Origin: Pelagerythrobacter marensis
GTDB taxonomy: Bacteria; Pseudomonadota; Alphaproteobacteria; Sphingomonadales; Sphingomonadaceae
Length of the DNA stretch: 64,000 bases
Direction of reading: 5' to 3'
Assembly: GCF_001028625.1 (NCBI RefSeq)
Contig: NZ_CP011805.1
Span: 1 to 64,000 of the forward strand
Under the pieces are notes generated by a model. That model saw only the letters and a program-made list of their open reading frames with translations, did not search any database and was not told the origin of the DNA. Below, in pieces: positions 1 to 8,257 of the stretch; position 1 is the stretch's first letter; each line of letters opens with the position of its first letter. Position numbers and translations under genes: made by a program.

Positions 1-294
1 CCGAGTCAACTTGTTTATTTCGGATTTTTTGCAGGGCCGCCTCTTGCGACTCACGCGAACCCCTTCAATAAGGGGAACTTCGGCACGGGGCGGGACAGCT
101 GGTGCCTCTAAAAGCATTGGTCGCATGTCATGCAGCGCGGGAGGAAGGCGATTCCCGGGCGGGGGCAGGCTTTGTCCAGTGCACGTGATCATGGTGCCGG
201 CCCCTATGTGGGGGATCGGGAGCGACAAGGCGGGATAATGGCGAGTAAAGTCGGCGAAGCGAGCGCTCGGTCTGGGAAGGGACAAGGGGATTCG
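1..294 (+). promoter_or_regulatory. dnaA upstream region
   Basis: I see no convincing gene in this stretch. A short perfect hairpin (CCCCTT, loop CAAT, AAGGGG) lies at 60-75 and could be a terminator or a leader structure. I find no TTATNCACA-type DnaA box cluster, so there is no sequence support for oriC here. Two possible dnaA starts lie at its right end: ATG 238 (preceded by AAGGCGGG) and ATG 295 (preceded by AAGGGGA). Confidence 0.4.
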
Positions 295-1704
295 ATGGAA
301 GATCTTGAAGCGGTAAACCTGGCTGCGGATTGGTCGGACATCAGCCAGGGTCTGCGAAAGGATCTGGGGCATCAACTCCACAGCCAGTGGATCAGGCCGA
401 TCCAGCTTGGCGGGTTCTGCGAAGACACCGGCACGCTCGACCTCTATCTGCCGACCGAATTTTCGGCCAACTGGGTTCAGGACCGTTTTGCCGACCGGCT
501 TTCGCTGGCGTGGAAGATCGCCCGCAGCGAAGTGCGCAACGTGCGGATTTCGGTCCATCCCGGACGGCGCAAGCTGCCCGATCTCAGCCTGGGCGGCGAC
601 GGGCACCGCGCGGCCAACGATGCCGATTCCTCGATGATCGCGGTTGCGGCGGGCACCATTGGCGAACAGGGTTTCACATCCTCCGTCGGGCTCGACCCTT
701 CGCTGACGTTCGCCGCATTCGTGACCGGCGAATCGAACGTGCTCGCCTGCAATGCGGCGCAGCGCATGGCGGCGAACGAGGAACCGCAGTTTTCGCCCCT
801 CTATCTCAAGGCCGCGACCGGGCAGGGCAAGACGCACCTGCTCCACGCGATCGGCCATGCCTACCTGTCGAGCCACCCGCGTGCGCGGATCTTCTACTGC
901 AGCGCCGAACGCTTCATGGTCGAATTCGTCCAGGCACTGAAACAGAACCAGATGATCGAATTCAAGGCGCGGCTGCGCAGTTTCGATCTGCTGCTGGTGG
1001 ACGATATCCAGTTCATCATTGGCAAGGCGAGCGCGCAGGAAGAACTGCTCTATACGATCGACGCGCTGCTGGCCGAAGGCAAGCGGCTGGTCTTTGCCGC
1101 CGATCGCGCGCCGCAGGCATTGGACGGGGTCGAACCGCGCCTGCTCTCGCGCCTGTCGATGGGCCTCGTCGCCGATATCGCCCCGGCTGATATCGAGCTG
1201 CGCCGCTCGATCCTCGAATCGAAGCTGACGCGCTTTGCCCCGCTTTCGGTGCCGGAGGATGTGATCGATTTCCTCGCCCGCACGATTACGCGCAACGTGC
1301 GTGAGCTGGTCGGTGGGCTGAACAAGCTGGTCGCCTATGCCCAGCTGACCGGGCAGGAGGTGTCGCTCCAGCTCGCCGAAGAGCAGTTGACCGATATCCT
1401 CTCGGCCAATCGCCGCCGGATCACGATCGACGAGATCCAGCGCACCGTGTGCCAGTTCTACCGCATCGACCGCGCCGAAATGTCGAGCAAGCGGCGCGCC
1501 CGCGCCGTGGTCCGTCCGCGTCAGGTGGCGATGTATCTGTCGAAGGTGCTCACGCCGCGCTCCTACCCCGAAATCGGGCGCAAGTTCGGCGGGCGCGATC
1601 ATTCGACCGTAATCCACGCCGTCCGCCTGATCGAAGACCTGCGCCAGCGCGACGCCGACATGGACGGCGACGTGCGCAGCCTGCTGCGACAGCTCGAGAG
1701 TTGA
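295..1704 (+). CDS. dnaA: Chromosomal replication initiator DnaA
   Basis: This is the AAA+ initiator that binds DnaA boxes and opens the origin. The N-terminal domain I (residues ~1-80) is followed by the ATPase core, with a Walker A of the form AATGQGKTHLLHA and a Walker B LLVDDIQF. The C-terminal domain carries the DNA-binding signature GGRDHSTVIHAV. At 469 residues it has the usual family length. I chose ATG 295 because AAGGGGA sits 4-5 bases upstream and the protein then starts just before domain I. ATG 238 would add 19 residues with no obvious homology and also has a plausible ribosome site. A GC-rich hairpin follows the stop. Confidence 0.95.
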   Translation: MEDLEAVNLAADWSDISQGLRKDLGHQLHSQWIRPIQLGGFCEDTGTLDLYLPTEFSANWVQDRFADRLSLAWKIARSEVRNVRISVHPGRRKLPDLSLGGDGHRAANDADSSMIAVAAGTIGEQGFTSSVGLDPSLTFAAFVTGESNVLACNAAQRMAANEEPQFSPLYLKAATGQGKTHLLHAIGHAYLSSHPRARIFYCSAERFMVEFVQALKQNQMIEFKARLRSFDLLLVDDIQFIIGKASAQEELLYTIDALLAEGKRLVFAADRAPQALDGVEPRLLSRLSMGLVADIAPADIELRRSILESKLTRFAPLSVPEDVIDFLARTITRNVRELVGGLNKLVAYAQLTGQEVSLQLAEEQLTDILSANRRRITIDEIQRTVCQFYRIDRAEMSSKRRARAVVRPRQVAMYLSKVLTPRSYPEIGRKFGGRDHSTVIHAVRLIEDLRQRDADMDGDVRSLLRQLES

Positions 1705-1720
1705 GGAATTTCTGTGGTTC

Positions 1721-1740
1721 GAGCGGCCATCCGGCCGCTC
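1721..1740 (+). terminator. Hairpin downstream of dnaA
   Basis: GAGCGGCC and GGCCGCTC form an 8-bp GC stem 16 bases after the dnaA stop. There is no T-tract, so it may be a weak terminator or an mRNA-stabilising hairpin. The rest of the gap up to 2002 holds no gene. A second perfect hairpin lies at 1960-1979 (CCCCCGC, loop TTGAGA, GCGGGGG); with the A-rich run on its left it would suit a minus-strand terminator. Confidence 0.45.
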
Positions 1741-2002
1741 GTCCTCGCGGCTGCTGATCCCTTCGGTCGGGCCGCTGTGGTCGGCCTTGCGGTCCGCTGA
1801 TCGCGAACCGATCCATCGCGATACCGTGTTGGCGAGGAAGGGTTCGGTCGGCGACCAGCCGACTGCAAGCGCGACTGCGCGCCCGCAGCGACCGAAGGGA
1901 GCAAGGATAGCCGAGGCCGCGGATGCGGCCGCCGGCGCTTGAGGCGTAAACAAAGAACACCCCCGCTTGAGAGCGGGGGCAAACAGTGCCAACAGCCTCC
2001 TC

Positions 2003-2782
2003 ATGGCTCTGCCCCCCGACCGCATCGACCGCTTCGCGCGACACATCGTCCTGCCCGAAATCGGCGGGGCCGGGCAGGTCGCGCTGGCACAGGCGCATGT
2101 GGCGCTGGTGGGCCTGGGCGGGATCGGCAGCCCGGCGCTGCAATATCTCGCGGGGGCCGGGGTCGGGCGCTTTACTCTGATCGACGACGGGCGGGTGGAG
2201 CGGTCCAATCTCCAACGCCAGACGATCTATGCCGAACGTGACGAGGGGCATGGCAAGGCCGTGTCGGCACGCCGTTGGCTGGCCAATTTCGACCAGGCGA
2301 TCACGGTCGAACTGGCCGACCGCCGGGTCGAGGCGGATACGGCCCGCGCGGCGATCGCCGGGGCCGATCTGGTGCTCGACGGCACCGACAACTTCGCCAC
2401 TCGCCTGGCGATTTCGGATGCCTGCGTCGCCAGCGGCATTCCTCTGCTCTCCGCCGCGGTCGGGCGGTTCCAGGGGCAAGTCGGCGCCTTCGCCGGCCAC
2501 CTGCCGGGGGAGGCATGCTATCGCTGCTTCGTCGGCGATGCTTTCGATGCCGACGATTGCGACACGTGCGCCGAAGACGGAATGCTGGGCGCGATGTCCG
2601 GCTGGACCGGCACGTTCGCGGCAATGCAGGCCGTGCGCGTGCTGCTGGACGGCAAAGCTGCCTTTGGCGATTCGCAGTGGGGCCAGCTGCACCTGCTCGA
2701 CGGCCTCAAGCCCGCAATGCGCAGCCTCAAGATCGCGAAAGACCCGGCATGCCGAGGCTGCGGCACACCGCCGGACGCCTGA
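2003..2782 (+). CDS. ThiF/MoeB/HesA-family adenylyltransferase
   Basis: This is an E1-like enzyme that adenylates the C-terminal glycine of a ubiquitin-like sulfur carrier such as MoaD or ThiS. It starts MALPPDRIDRFARHIVLPEIG, followed by the nucleotide-binding GLGGIGSP loop and the DDGRVERSNLQRQ segment typical of the family. Zn-type cysteine pairs are visible as CYRC and CRGC near the C-terminus. At 259 residues it is the size of MoeB/ThiF without a rhodanese domain. I chose ATG 2003; an upstream in-frame TTG at 1967 lies inside a hairpin. No carrier gene is adjacent, so MoeB and ThiF cannot be told apart. Confidence 0.85.
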   Translation: MALPPDRIDRFARHIVLPEIGGAGQVALAQAHVALVGLGGIGSPALQYLAGAGVGRFTLIDDGRVERSNLQRQTIYAERDEGHGKAVSARRWLANFDQAITVELADRRVEADTARAAIAGADLVLDGTDNFATRLAISDACVASGIPLLSAAVGRFQGQVGAFAGHLPGEACYRCFVGDAFDADDCDTCAEDGMLGAMSGWTGTFAAMQAVRVLLDGKAAFGDSQWGQLHLLDGLKPAMRSLKIAKDPACRGCGTPPDA

Positions 2783-2796
2783 TCTCGCACCGATCC

Positions 2797-2836
2797 GGTC
2801 ATGCCCTGGATCCCCGCCTTCGCGGGGATGACAGGC
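2797..2836 (+). repeat. REP-like palindrome, copy 1
   Basis: This 40-bp element reads GGTCATGCCCTGGATCCCCG, then CCTTCGCGGGGATGACAGGC. It differs by a single base from the copy at 3221-3260 and forms a hairpin through ATCCCCGC/GCGGGGAT. It sits just after the ThiF-like gene and is the left flank of a three-repeat cluster around the GIY-YIG gene. Confidence 0.85.
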
Positions 2837-2879
2837 AGGTGTGGTTCGACGATCGTTACTGCGTACCGTTGCTGAGTTT

Positions 2880-2909
2880 GTCATTCCCGCGAATGCGGGA
2901 ATCCATGGC
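2880..2909 (-). repeat. REP-like palindrome, variant in opposite orientation
   Basis: GTCATTCCCGCGAATGCGGG followed by AATCCATGGC resembles the reverse complement of the 2797 and 3221 copies with a diverged arm. Its core ATTCCCGC-GAAT-GCGGGAAT is a perfect hairpin. It lies immediately downstream of the GIY-YIG gene, so the gene is bracketed by inverted REP-type elements. Confidence 0.75.
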
Positions 2910-2926
2910 CCGCCCTGCCAATCGGT

Positions 2927-3226
2927 TCAGCGGTTCAGGTCATGCCAAAGGTCGCGCCAGTCCGGATTGCCGGCCTCGATCAGCGCGATCTTCCACGCAC
3001 GGCGCCATTTCTTCAACGCCTTCTCGCGCGCAATGGCCTCATGAATATCGCTGAACGGTTCGAGATGGACCAGTCGCCTCACCCCGTATTGCCGCGTGAA
3101 GCCGGGAACCCTGCCGCTCCGGTGCTCCTCGATCCGTTCGGCAAGGCGGGACGTGAGGCCGATGTAGAGCGTGCCGCGCTTCTGACTCGCAAGGATGTAG
3201 ACCCAGCAATATGGCTCGTCGGTCAT
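2927..3226 (-). CDS. GIY-YIG family endonuclease-like protein
   Basis: A 99-residue single-domain GIY-YIG protein. The motif appears as WVYILAS followed by LYIGLTSRL, then the conserved arginine/histidine helix (RIEEHRSG) and EAIAREKALKKWRRAWK, typical of the short UPF0213-like bacterial members. Such proteins are predicted single-strand nucleases of unclear role. The start ATG at 3226 lies inside the REP element 3221-3260, which also supplies the AGGG-like upstream bases, so promoter-proximal sequence and start are repeat-derived. Repeat-bracketed GIY-YIG genes are often variable between strains. It lies between a + strand ThiF-like gene and the minus-strand sirtuin. Confidence 0.85.
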   Translation of the reverse strand: MTDEPYCWVYILASQKRGTLYIGLTSRLAERIEEHRSGRVPGFTRQYGVRRLVHLEPFSDIHEAIAREKALKKWRRAWKIALIEAGNPDWRDLWHDLNR

Positions 3227-3260
3227 GCCCTGGATCCCCGCTTTCGCGGGGATGACAGGC
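3221..3260 (+). repeat. REP-like palindrome, copy 2
   Basis: Nearly identical (39 of 40 bases) to 2797-2836, in the same orientation. It overlaps the first codons of the GIY-YIG gene on the minus strand and ends 12 bases before the sirtuin stop codon. Confidence 0.85.
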
Positions 3261-3272
3261 TATCGGCGGATG

Positions 3273-3980
3273 TCACCCCAGCATCTCGTCCACCCAGGCC
3301 GGGACCAGCTCGCTTGCCGGGCCGAGGCGGGTTTCGTCGAACCAGGTTGAACCCTGGCTGCGTTCGAGGTTGAGTTCCAGCGTCTGCGTGCCCAGTTCGC
3401 GCGCGTCGCGCACGAAGCCTGCCGCCGGATAGACCGCACCCGATGTCCCGACGGATACGAACAGGTCCGCCGACCGCAAGGCGCCGTAGATCCGCTCCAT
3501 CCCGTAAGGCATCTCGCCGAACCAGACGACGTCGGGCCGCAGGGCCTGCGCGTCGCAGGCGGGGCAGGGCGGTCGGTCGATCAGCGGGCCGGTCCAGCGC
3601 GAGCGCGCGTCGCAGGCCGCGCACCAGGCATTGAGATGGGTACCGTGCATGTGCAGCACCCGCCGCGCGCCGGCGCGTTCGTGCAGGTCGTCGACGTTCT
3701 GTGTCACGATCAGCAGCTCACCCGGCCACTCGGCATCGAGCCGCGCCAGCGCCGCGTGCGCGGGGTTGGGTTCCTTTTCCTGAATCGCGGCGCGCCGCAT
3801 GTCGTAGAAGCGCAGCACGAGGTCGGGATCGCGGGCGAACGCTTCGGGCGTGGCGACGTCTTCCACCCGGTGCTGTTCCCACAGGCCCCCGCCGCCGCGG
3901 AAGGTGTCGATCCCGCTTTCGGCGCTGACGCCTGCGCCGGTGAGGATGACGATGTTGCGAATGTCTGCCATGGCGGCCAT
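3273..3980 (-). CDS. cobB: NAD-dependent protein deacylase, sirtuin (CobB-like)
   Basis: Sirtuins remove acyl groups from lysines using NAD+. Visible motifs are GAGVSAESGIDTFR, TQNVDDLH and HMHGTH (catalytic H112), plus two zinc-knuckle pairs, C120/C123 and C139/C142. Y59 and R62 in RFYDMRR match the Tyr/Arg pair that in SIRT5 and E. coli CobB reads negatively charged acyl groups, so desuccinylase or demalonylase activity is plausible by inference. The gene is divergent from dapB, 26 bases away. ATG 3980 and ATG 3971 are both possible starts; neither has a strong ribosome site. Confidence 0.92.
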   Translation of the reverse strand: MAAMADIRNIVILTGAGVSAESGIDTFRGGGGLWEQHRVEDVATPEAFARDPDLVLRFYDMRRAAIQEKEPNPAHAALARLDAEWPGELLIVTQNVDDLHERAGARRVLHMHGTHLNAWCAACDARSRWTGPLIDRPPCPACDAQALRPDVVWFGEMPYGMERIYGALRSADLFVSVGTSGAVYPAAGFVRDARELGTQTLELNLERSQGSTWFDETRLGPASELVPAWVDEMLG

Positions 3981-4006
3981 GAAGCACGCGGTTTCGGGGA
4001 GGCGCA

Positions 4007-4762
4007 ATGGTACGCATCGGCATTATCGGCAGCGAAGGGCGCATGGGGCAGGCACTGGCCCGCGCGGTAACGGACGGCGGGCACGAACTCGCTGGCGGGA
4101 TTGACCGCGGCGGCGACCCGGCGGCGCTGGCCGACCGCAGCGACGTGCTGGTGGATTTTTCCGCCCCCGTCGCGCTGGAGGCGAACCTGCACGCCGCGAT
4201 CGGCGCGGGCATTCCGATGGTGATCGGCACCACCGGGCTGGAGGATCGCCATCACGTCGCGATCGACAATGCCGCGCGCCAGCTGGCGGTGCTGCAGACG
4301 GGCAATACCTCGCTCGGCATTACCCTGCTCGCGCGGCTGGTGCGCGAGGCGGCGGCCAGCCTCGGCCCCGAATGGGATATCGAGATCGTCGAAATGCACC
4401 ACCGGATGAAAGTCGATGCCCCTTCGGGCACGGCCCTGCTGCTGGGCGAGGCGGCGGCGGCCGGGCGCGGGATTGAGCTTGCCGGCAACAGTGAGAGCGG
4501 GCGCGACGGCCACACCGGCGCGCGGCAGCAGGGGGCGATCGGCTTTGCCGCGCTGCGTGGGGGCACGGTCGCGGGCGAGCACAGCGTCATCGTTGCGGGG
4601 GAGGAAGAACGCCTGACCCTTTCGCACAGCGCCGAAAACCGGATGATCTTCGCGCGCGGGGCGGTCAAGGCGGCGCAATGGCTGATCGGGCGCGATGCCG
4701 GGCGCTATGCGATGGACGACATCCTCGCGCCGGACCCCGCTCCCGCCGCCACTGGCGCGTGA
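4007..4762 (+). CDS. dapB: 4-hydroxy-tetrahydrodipicolinate reductase
   Basis: This reductase forms tetrahydrodipicolinate with NAD(P)H in the lysine/diaminopimelate pathway. The N-terminal Rossmann motif is GIIGSEGRMGQAL, and the substrate and catalytic segment is EMHHRMKVDAPSGTAL (catalytic His and Lys). At 251 residues it has the usual length. The start ATG 4007 has GGGAGG seven bases upstream. It is followed after 25 bases by nth and probably co-transcribed with it; dapE, a later step of the same pathway, lies a few kilobases away on the other strand. Confidence 0.95.
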   Translation: MVRIGIIGSEGRMGQALARAVTDGGHELAGGIDRGGDPAALADRSDVLVDFSAPVALEANLHAAIGAGIPMVIGTTGLEDRHHVAIDNAARQLAVLQTGNTSLGITLLARLVREAAASLGPEWDIEIVEMHHRMKVDAPSGTALLLGEAAAAGRGIELAGNSESGRDGHTGARQQGAIGFAALRGGTVAGEHSVIVAGEEERLTLSHSAENRMIFARGAVKAAQWLIGRDAGRYAMDDILAPDPAPAATGA

Positions 4763-4787
4763 CCGGGCCGGGGACCGCGTCCGTTCG

Positions 4788-5453
4788 ATGACCAGGGACC
4801 AGATTTTCGAGTTCTTCCGCCGCCTGGCAGAAGACAATCCCGCGCCCGAAACCGAGCTGGAATATGGCAATGCCTACCAGCTCGTGGTTGCGGTCGCGCT
4901 GTCGGCCCAGGCGACCGACGTCGGGGTGAACAAGGCCACCCGCCGCCTGTTCGCCCAAGTCGAGACGCCCGAACAGATGCTGGCGCTGGGCGAGGACGGG
5001 CTGAAAGCGCATATCAAGACCATTGGCCTGTTCAATTCCAAGGCAAAGAACGTGATCGCCCTGTCGCGGATGCTGGTGGAGGAATACGGCAGCGAAGTGC
5101 CCGACCGGCGCGAGGACCTGGTCCGCCTGCCCGGGGTCGGGCGCAAGACGGCCAATGTCGTGCTCAATTGCTGGTTCGGGCAGGAAACTTTCGCGGTGGA
5201 CACGCATATCCTGCGCGTCGGCAATCGCACCGGCCTCGCCAGCGGCAAGACGCCCGAACAGGTCGAGGCGAAACTGGAAAAGCGCGTCCCCGCGCCCTTC
5301 CGCCTCGGCGCGCACCACTGGCTGATCCTCCACGGCCGCTACGTTTGCAAGGCGCGCACGCCCGAATGCTGGCGATGCCCGGTGGTCGACCTGTGTTCGT
5401 TCCGCAAGAAAGTGCTGGAGCCGCCCCCCTCGCGCCGGAAAGCCGCAGGGTAG
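4788..5453 (+). CDS. nth: Endonuclease III, DNA glycosylase/AP lyase
   Basis: It removes oxidised pyrimidines and cleaves abasic sites in base excision repair. The helix-hairpin-helix LPGVGRKTANV contains the catalytic lysine K120, and the catalytic aspartate D138 is in AVDTHIL. The [4Fe-4S] cluster cysteines are C187, C194, C197 and C203, in the family spacing C-X6-C-X2-C-X5-C. At 221 residues it is of normal length. ATG 4788 follows the dapB stop by 25 bases. Confidence 0.95.
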   Translation: MTRDQIFEFFRRLAEDNPAPETELEYGNAYQLVVAVALSAQATDVGVNKATRRLFAQVETPEQMLALGEDGLKAHIKTIGLFNSKAKNVIALSRMLVEEYGSEVPDRREDLVRLPGVGRKTANVVLNCWFGQETFAVDTHILRVGNRTGLASGKTPEQVEAKLEKRVPAPFRLGAHHWLILHGRYVCKARTPECWRCPVVDLCSFRKKVLEPPPSRRKAAG

Positions 5454-5540
5454 GGGCGCAGTTTGCACGGCTGAGGAATCGTCGCCCTGGACGCTTTTCG
5501 GGGCTCATTCCTCCTCCCGCGCTATAGGTGCCGGGCTGCA

Positions 5541-5682
5541 CGATGGATGCTGAAACAAGTTCAGCATGACACGGGGGGCGGTCAGGACCAGCCCGCGCGC
5601 GATCCCCCGCGCAGGCGGGGGCCTCAGGCCGCAGGCGCTGTACCCGATAGCCCGAAGCCCCCGCCTTCGCGGGGGCGGGCCA
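5541..5682. repeat. Cluster of REP-like hairpins between nth and dapE
   Basis: Three palindromes occupy the convergent gap. ATGCTGAA/TTCAGCAT at 5547-5567 belongs to a motif I associate with sphingomonad intergenic repeats. CCCCCGC-GCAG-GCGGGGG lies near 5604-5621 and CCCCCGC-CTTC-GCGGGGG near 5658-5676. The last two share their core with the 2797/3221 family. They lie between the convergent nth and dapE and may also act as bidirectional terminators. Confidence 0.7.
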
Positions 5683-5684
5683 GC

Positions 5685-6830
5685 TTACCCCGCGCGAATA
5701 TGGAGCGCGGCCAGCGCGATGCGGGCGTAGATGCGGGACAGGGCGTGGAGATCGTCGACCGCCACGGCCTCGTCGCGCTTGTGCATCGTCGCGTTGCACA
5801 GGCCGAATTCGATCACCGGGCACAGGTCTTTCAGGAAGCGCGCGTCGGAAGTGCCCCCGCTGGTTGAGGCTTCGGGCTCGATACCGGTTTCGGCCGCGAT
5901 CGCGCTGGCGACGAGCCGCGAGAAAGCGCCCGGCGGGGTCAGGAAGGGCTCGCCCGAAATCACCGGCCGCGCCGCGCCGCCATGCCGTTTCGCGATGTCC
6001 GAAATTGTCTCCGCCAGCGAGGCGCCACTGTGCCGATCGTTGAAGCGGATCGAAATGCGCGCGGTGGCCTTGGCCGGGATGACGTTGTGCGCCGGGTTGC
6101 CGACTTCCAGATCGGTGATCTCGATATTCGACGGCTGGAACCAGTCGGTCCCTTCGTCCAGCGTCAGCGCGTCGATTTCCGCCAGCATGGCGACCAGGCG
6201 CGGTATCGGGTTGTCGGCATTCTGCGGATAGGCGACGTGGCCCTGTGTTCCCTCCACCTCCAGCCAGATGTTGACCGATCCGCGGCGCCCGATCTTCATC
6301 ATGTCGCCCAACCGGTTCACGCTGGTCGGCTCGCCCACCAGGCACAGGTCGGGCCGGATGCCGCGTTCGCGCATGAAGGCAATCAGCGCGCGCGTGCCGT
6401 GGATCGCGGGGCCTTCTTCATCGCCGGTGATGATGAAGCTGATCGTCCCCGCTTCGGGCGGGACGGCGACGACCGCCGCGACCATCGCCGCGATCGCCCC
6501 CTTCATGTCCACCGCGCCGCGGCCATAGAGCAGCTCGCCGCCCGGCGCGTCGCGCCTTTCGGGGGCAAAGGGGCCGCTGGTCCAGCCATCGCCCGGCGGC
6601 ACGACGTCGAGATGGCCGGCGAAGGCGAAGTGGCGTGAGCCGGGCGGCCCCTCGCGCACGGCGAACATGTTTTCCACCGGGCCATCGGGCGCATCGCCGG
6701 CGATGAAGCGGTGGACGGCGAAGCCCAGCGGCTCCAGCATCGCCTCCAGCACATCGAACACCGGCCCGGTGGCGGGGGTGACGCTGGGGGCGGCGATCAG
6801 CTTTTCGGCAAGCAGGCTGGCGTCTGTCAT
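5685..6830 (-). CDS. dapE: Succinyl-diaminopimelate desuccinylase
   Basis: M20-family zinc hydrolase that releases LL-diaminopimelate from N-succinyl-DAP. Metal-binding segments are visible in order: GHLDVVPPGDGW, GRGAVDMKG and GDEEGPAIHGT (the EE pair with the catalytic base). The dimerisation domain and the closing SGGTSDARF near the C-terminus fit the family. It encodes 381 residues from ATG 6830. The cupin gene at 6884 is divergent with a 53-bp gap. Confidence 0.94.
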   Translation of the reverse strand: MTDASLLAEKLIAAPSVTPATGPVFDVLEAMLEPLGFAVHRFIAGDAPDGPVENMFAVREGPPGSRHFAFAGHLDVVPPGDGWTSGPFAPERRDAPGGELLYGRGAVDMKGAIAAMVAAVVAVPPEAGTISFIITGDEEGPAIHGTRALIAFMRERGIRPDLCLVGEPTSVNRLGDMMKIGRRGSVNIWLEVEGTQGHVAYPQNADNPIPRLVAMLAEIDALTLDEGTDWFQPSNIEITDLEVGNPAHNVIPAKATARISIRFNDRHSGASLAETISDIAKRHGGAARPVISGEPFLTPPGAFSRLVASAIAAETGIEPEASTSGGTSDARFLKDLCPVIEFGLCNATMHKRDEAVAVDDLHALSRIYARIALAALHIRAG

Positions 6831-6883
6831 GGCAGGCGGAGTAAACCACCCCGCGCGCACTGACCAGCCACCGGAGACGGCCC

Positions 6884-7351
6884 ATGCCCCGAATCGACCT
6901 CGACGCCCTGCCGCAGACCAATGCCACCGGCTATCCCGCGCCGCATGATCGCGCGGTCGAGGGGCGCTGGTATCGCCGGCTCGCCCCGGCCAGCGGGCTG
7001 ACGGCGATGGGCGCGAGCCATGTCGTGCTGAAGCCCGGGGCATGGTCGTCGCAGCGCCACTGGCACGCGGCGGAAGACGAACTGCTGGTCATGCTTTCGG
7101 GCGAGGCCGTGCTGGTGGAGGACGAGGGCGAGACCGTCCTGCGCGCAGGCGATGTCGCGGCCTGGCCGATGGGGATGCGCAACGGGCATCACCTGCAGAA
7201 CCGGGGGGCGCAGGATTGCGTGTTCGTGGCGATCAGCGCGGGCGACCGTGCCGCCGATCGCGGCGAGTATCCCGATATCGACATGGTCTTCGCCTCCGAA
7301 GGCTATGCCCGCAGGGACGGCACGCCTTACGACGCGAAACGCACGCCCTAA
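6884..7351 (+). CDS. Cupin-domain protein
   Basis: A 155-residue single cupin. The metal-site motif 1 is seen as WHAAEDELLVMLSGEAVLVE (G...H-X-H-like with E) and motif 2 as PMGMRNGHHLQN. Related proteins are small, often enzymatic or metal-binding, with no firm function, and I cannot name a substrate. GGAGACGG precedes ATG 6884. It converges on the S1/P1 nuclease gene, leaving nine bases between stops. Confidence 0.85.
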   Translation: MPRIDLDALPQTNATGYPAPHDRAVEGRWYRRLAPASGLTAMGASHVVLKPGAWSSQRHWHAAEDELLVMLSGEAVLVEDEGETVLRAGDVAAWPMGMRNGHHLQNRGAQDCVFVAISAGDRAADRGEYPDIDMVFASEGYARRDGTPYDAKRTP

Positions 7352-7360
7352 GCGGCACCT

Positions 7361-8257
7361 TCAGGGAATGCGGTCGAGCTTCCCGGGCGCGAACGCGGCA
7401 TCGAGCAGGTCGGCGATCCGCAGACCTGCCTGGGCCACGCGGCGCTGCGCCACGGGGACCGCCGCAACGATGTCGTCCTGCGTCAGCGCGGTTTGATCCG
7501 GCAGGTCGCCATCGCAGGGCGCGCGGTCGAACGCGTTGGGATAGACGAAATCGCGCGCGATCTGCCATGATTCGCGCCCCCAGTCGGCCGGCTGCCCGCC
7601 CGCCAGCGCCTGCCGCTCCGCCGCGGTATAGCGCCGCACCAGCGGCGGTTCGGCCGCCGTGATCGCGCGTTCGGCCAGCGCGGTGTCCCAGATCGAATGG
7701 AGGTTGAGGCCAGGCACGATGCCATAGGCGGTTTCGCGGTCGTTGCCGCCGCGATCGTCCTTGTCGCCCGAATGGAGCGGCATGTGCACGTCGCCGGCGA
7801 AATGGACCATGAAGGCCAGCGCTTCCAGCCGGACGTTCGCGGGCAGGCTCTCGTCCGACAGGATGCGGAAATTGCGTTCGACCTGCGCGGTCACGCAGTT
7901 GCCGCTGGGGCAATTGGCGCGGGCATCGTAAGGTTCGCACACCGGCGCGGTGCGATAGTGCCAGGCGGCGGTATAGCCCCAGCGCCAGTAATCGCGCCGC
8001 ACGCAGTCGGGCCAGGTCGAGGCGTCGGCCAGGTCGCGGATGCGGCATTCGGGCGTGCCCAGCTCCGCATCCTGCGCGACGAGGCGCGCGATCGCCGCGC
8101 GCGTTTCGGGCGAGACATTGGCCAGCGCCACCTGCGCCGTCGTCCGGTGGCCGTAATAGCCCCACGCACCCGCGACTTGCGGGGCCAGCGCGGCGACCAG
8201 CAGCGCGAGCGCCGCGATCAGACGCGCGGTGCGGTTTCGTACTGTTCGATGATCCAT
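7361..8257 (-). CDS. S1/P1-family secreted nuclease
   Basis: Zinc-dependent nuclease for single-stranded DNA/RNA, predicted periplasmic or secreted. A signal peptide ends near AGA|WGYYGHR, where the mature N-terminal Trp and the following His are zinc ligands in this family. Other ligand segments are FMVHFAGDVHMPLH and NLHSIWDT. The length is 298 residues. ATG 8257 lies 40 bases inside the end of the upstream GST gene, implying translational coupling. Confidence 0.88.
   Translation of the reverse strand: MDHRTVRNRTARLIAALALLVAALAPQVAGAWGYYGHRTTAQVALANVSPETRAAIARLVAQDAELGTPECRIRDLADASTWPDCVRRDYWRWGYTAAWHYRTAPVCEPYDARANCPSGNCVTAQVERNFRILSDESLPANVRLEALAFMVHFAGDVHMPLHSGDKDDRGGNDRETAYGIVPGLNLHSIWDTALAERAITAAEPPLVRRYTAAERQALAGGQPADWGRESWQIARDFVYPNAFDRAPCDGDLPDQTALTQDDIVAAVPVAQRRVAQAGLRIADLLDAAFAPGKLDRIP

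Noticed and set aside
1..294. Chromosomal origin next to dnaA
   Set aside because: No cluster of TTATNCACA-like boxes or AT-rich unwinding region is visible, and in many alphaproteobacteria oriC is not next to dnaA.
1550..2884. Long minus-strand frame opposite dnaA and the ThiF-like gene
   Set aside because: GC-rich shadow frame antiparallel to two well-supported genes; no domain, no start signal.
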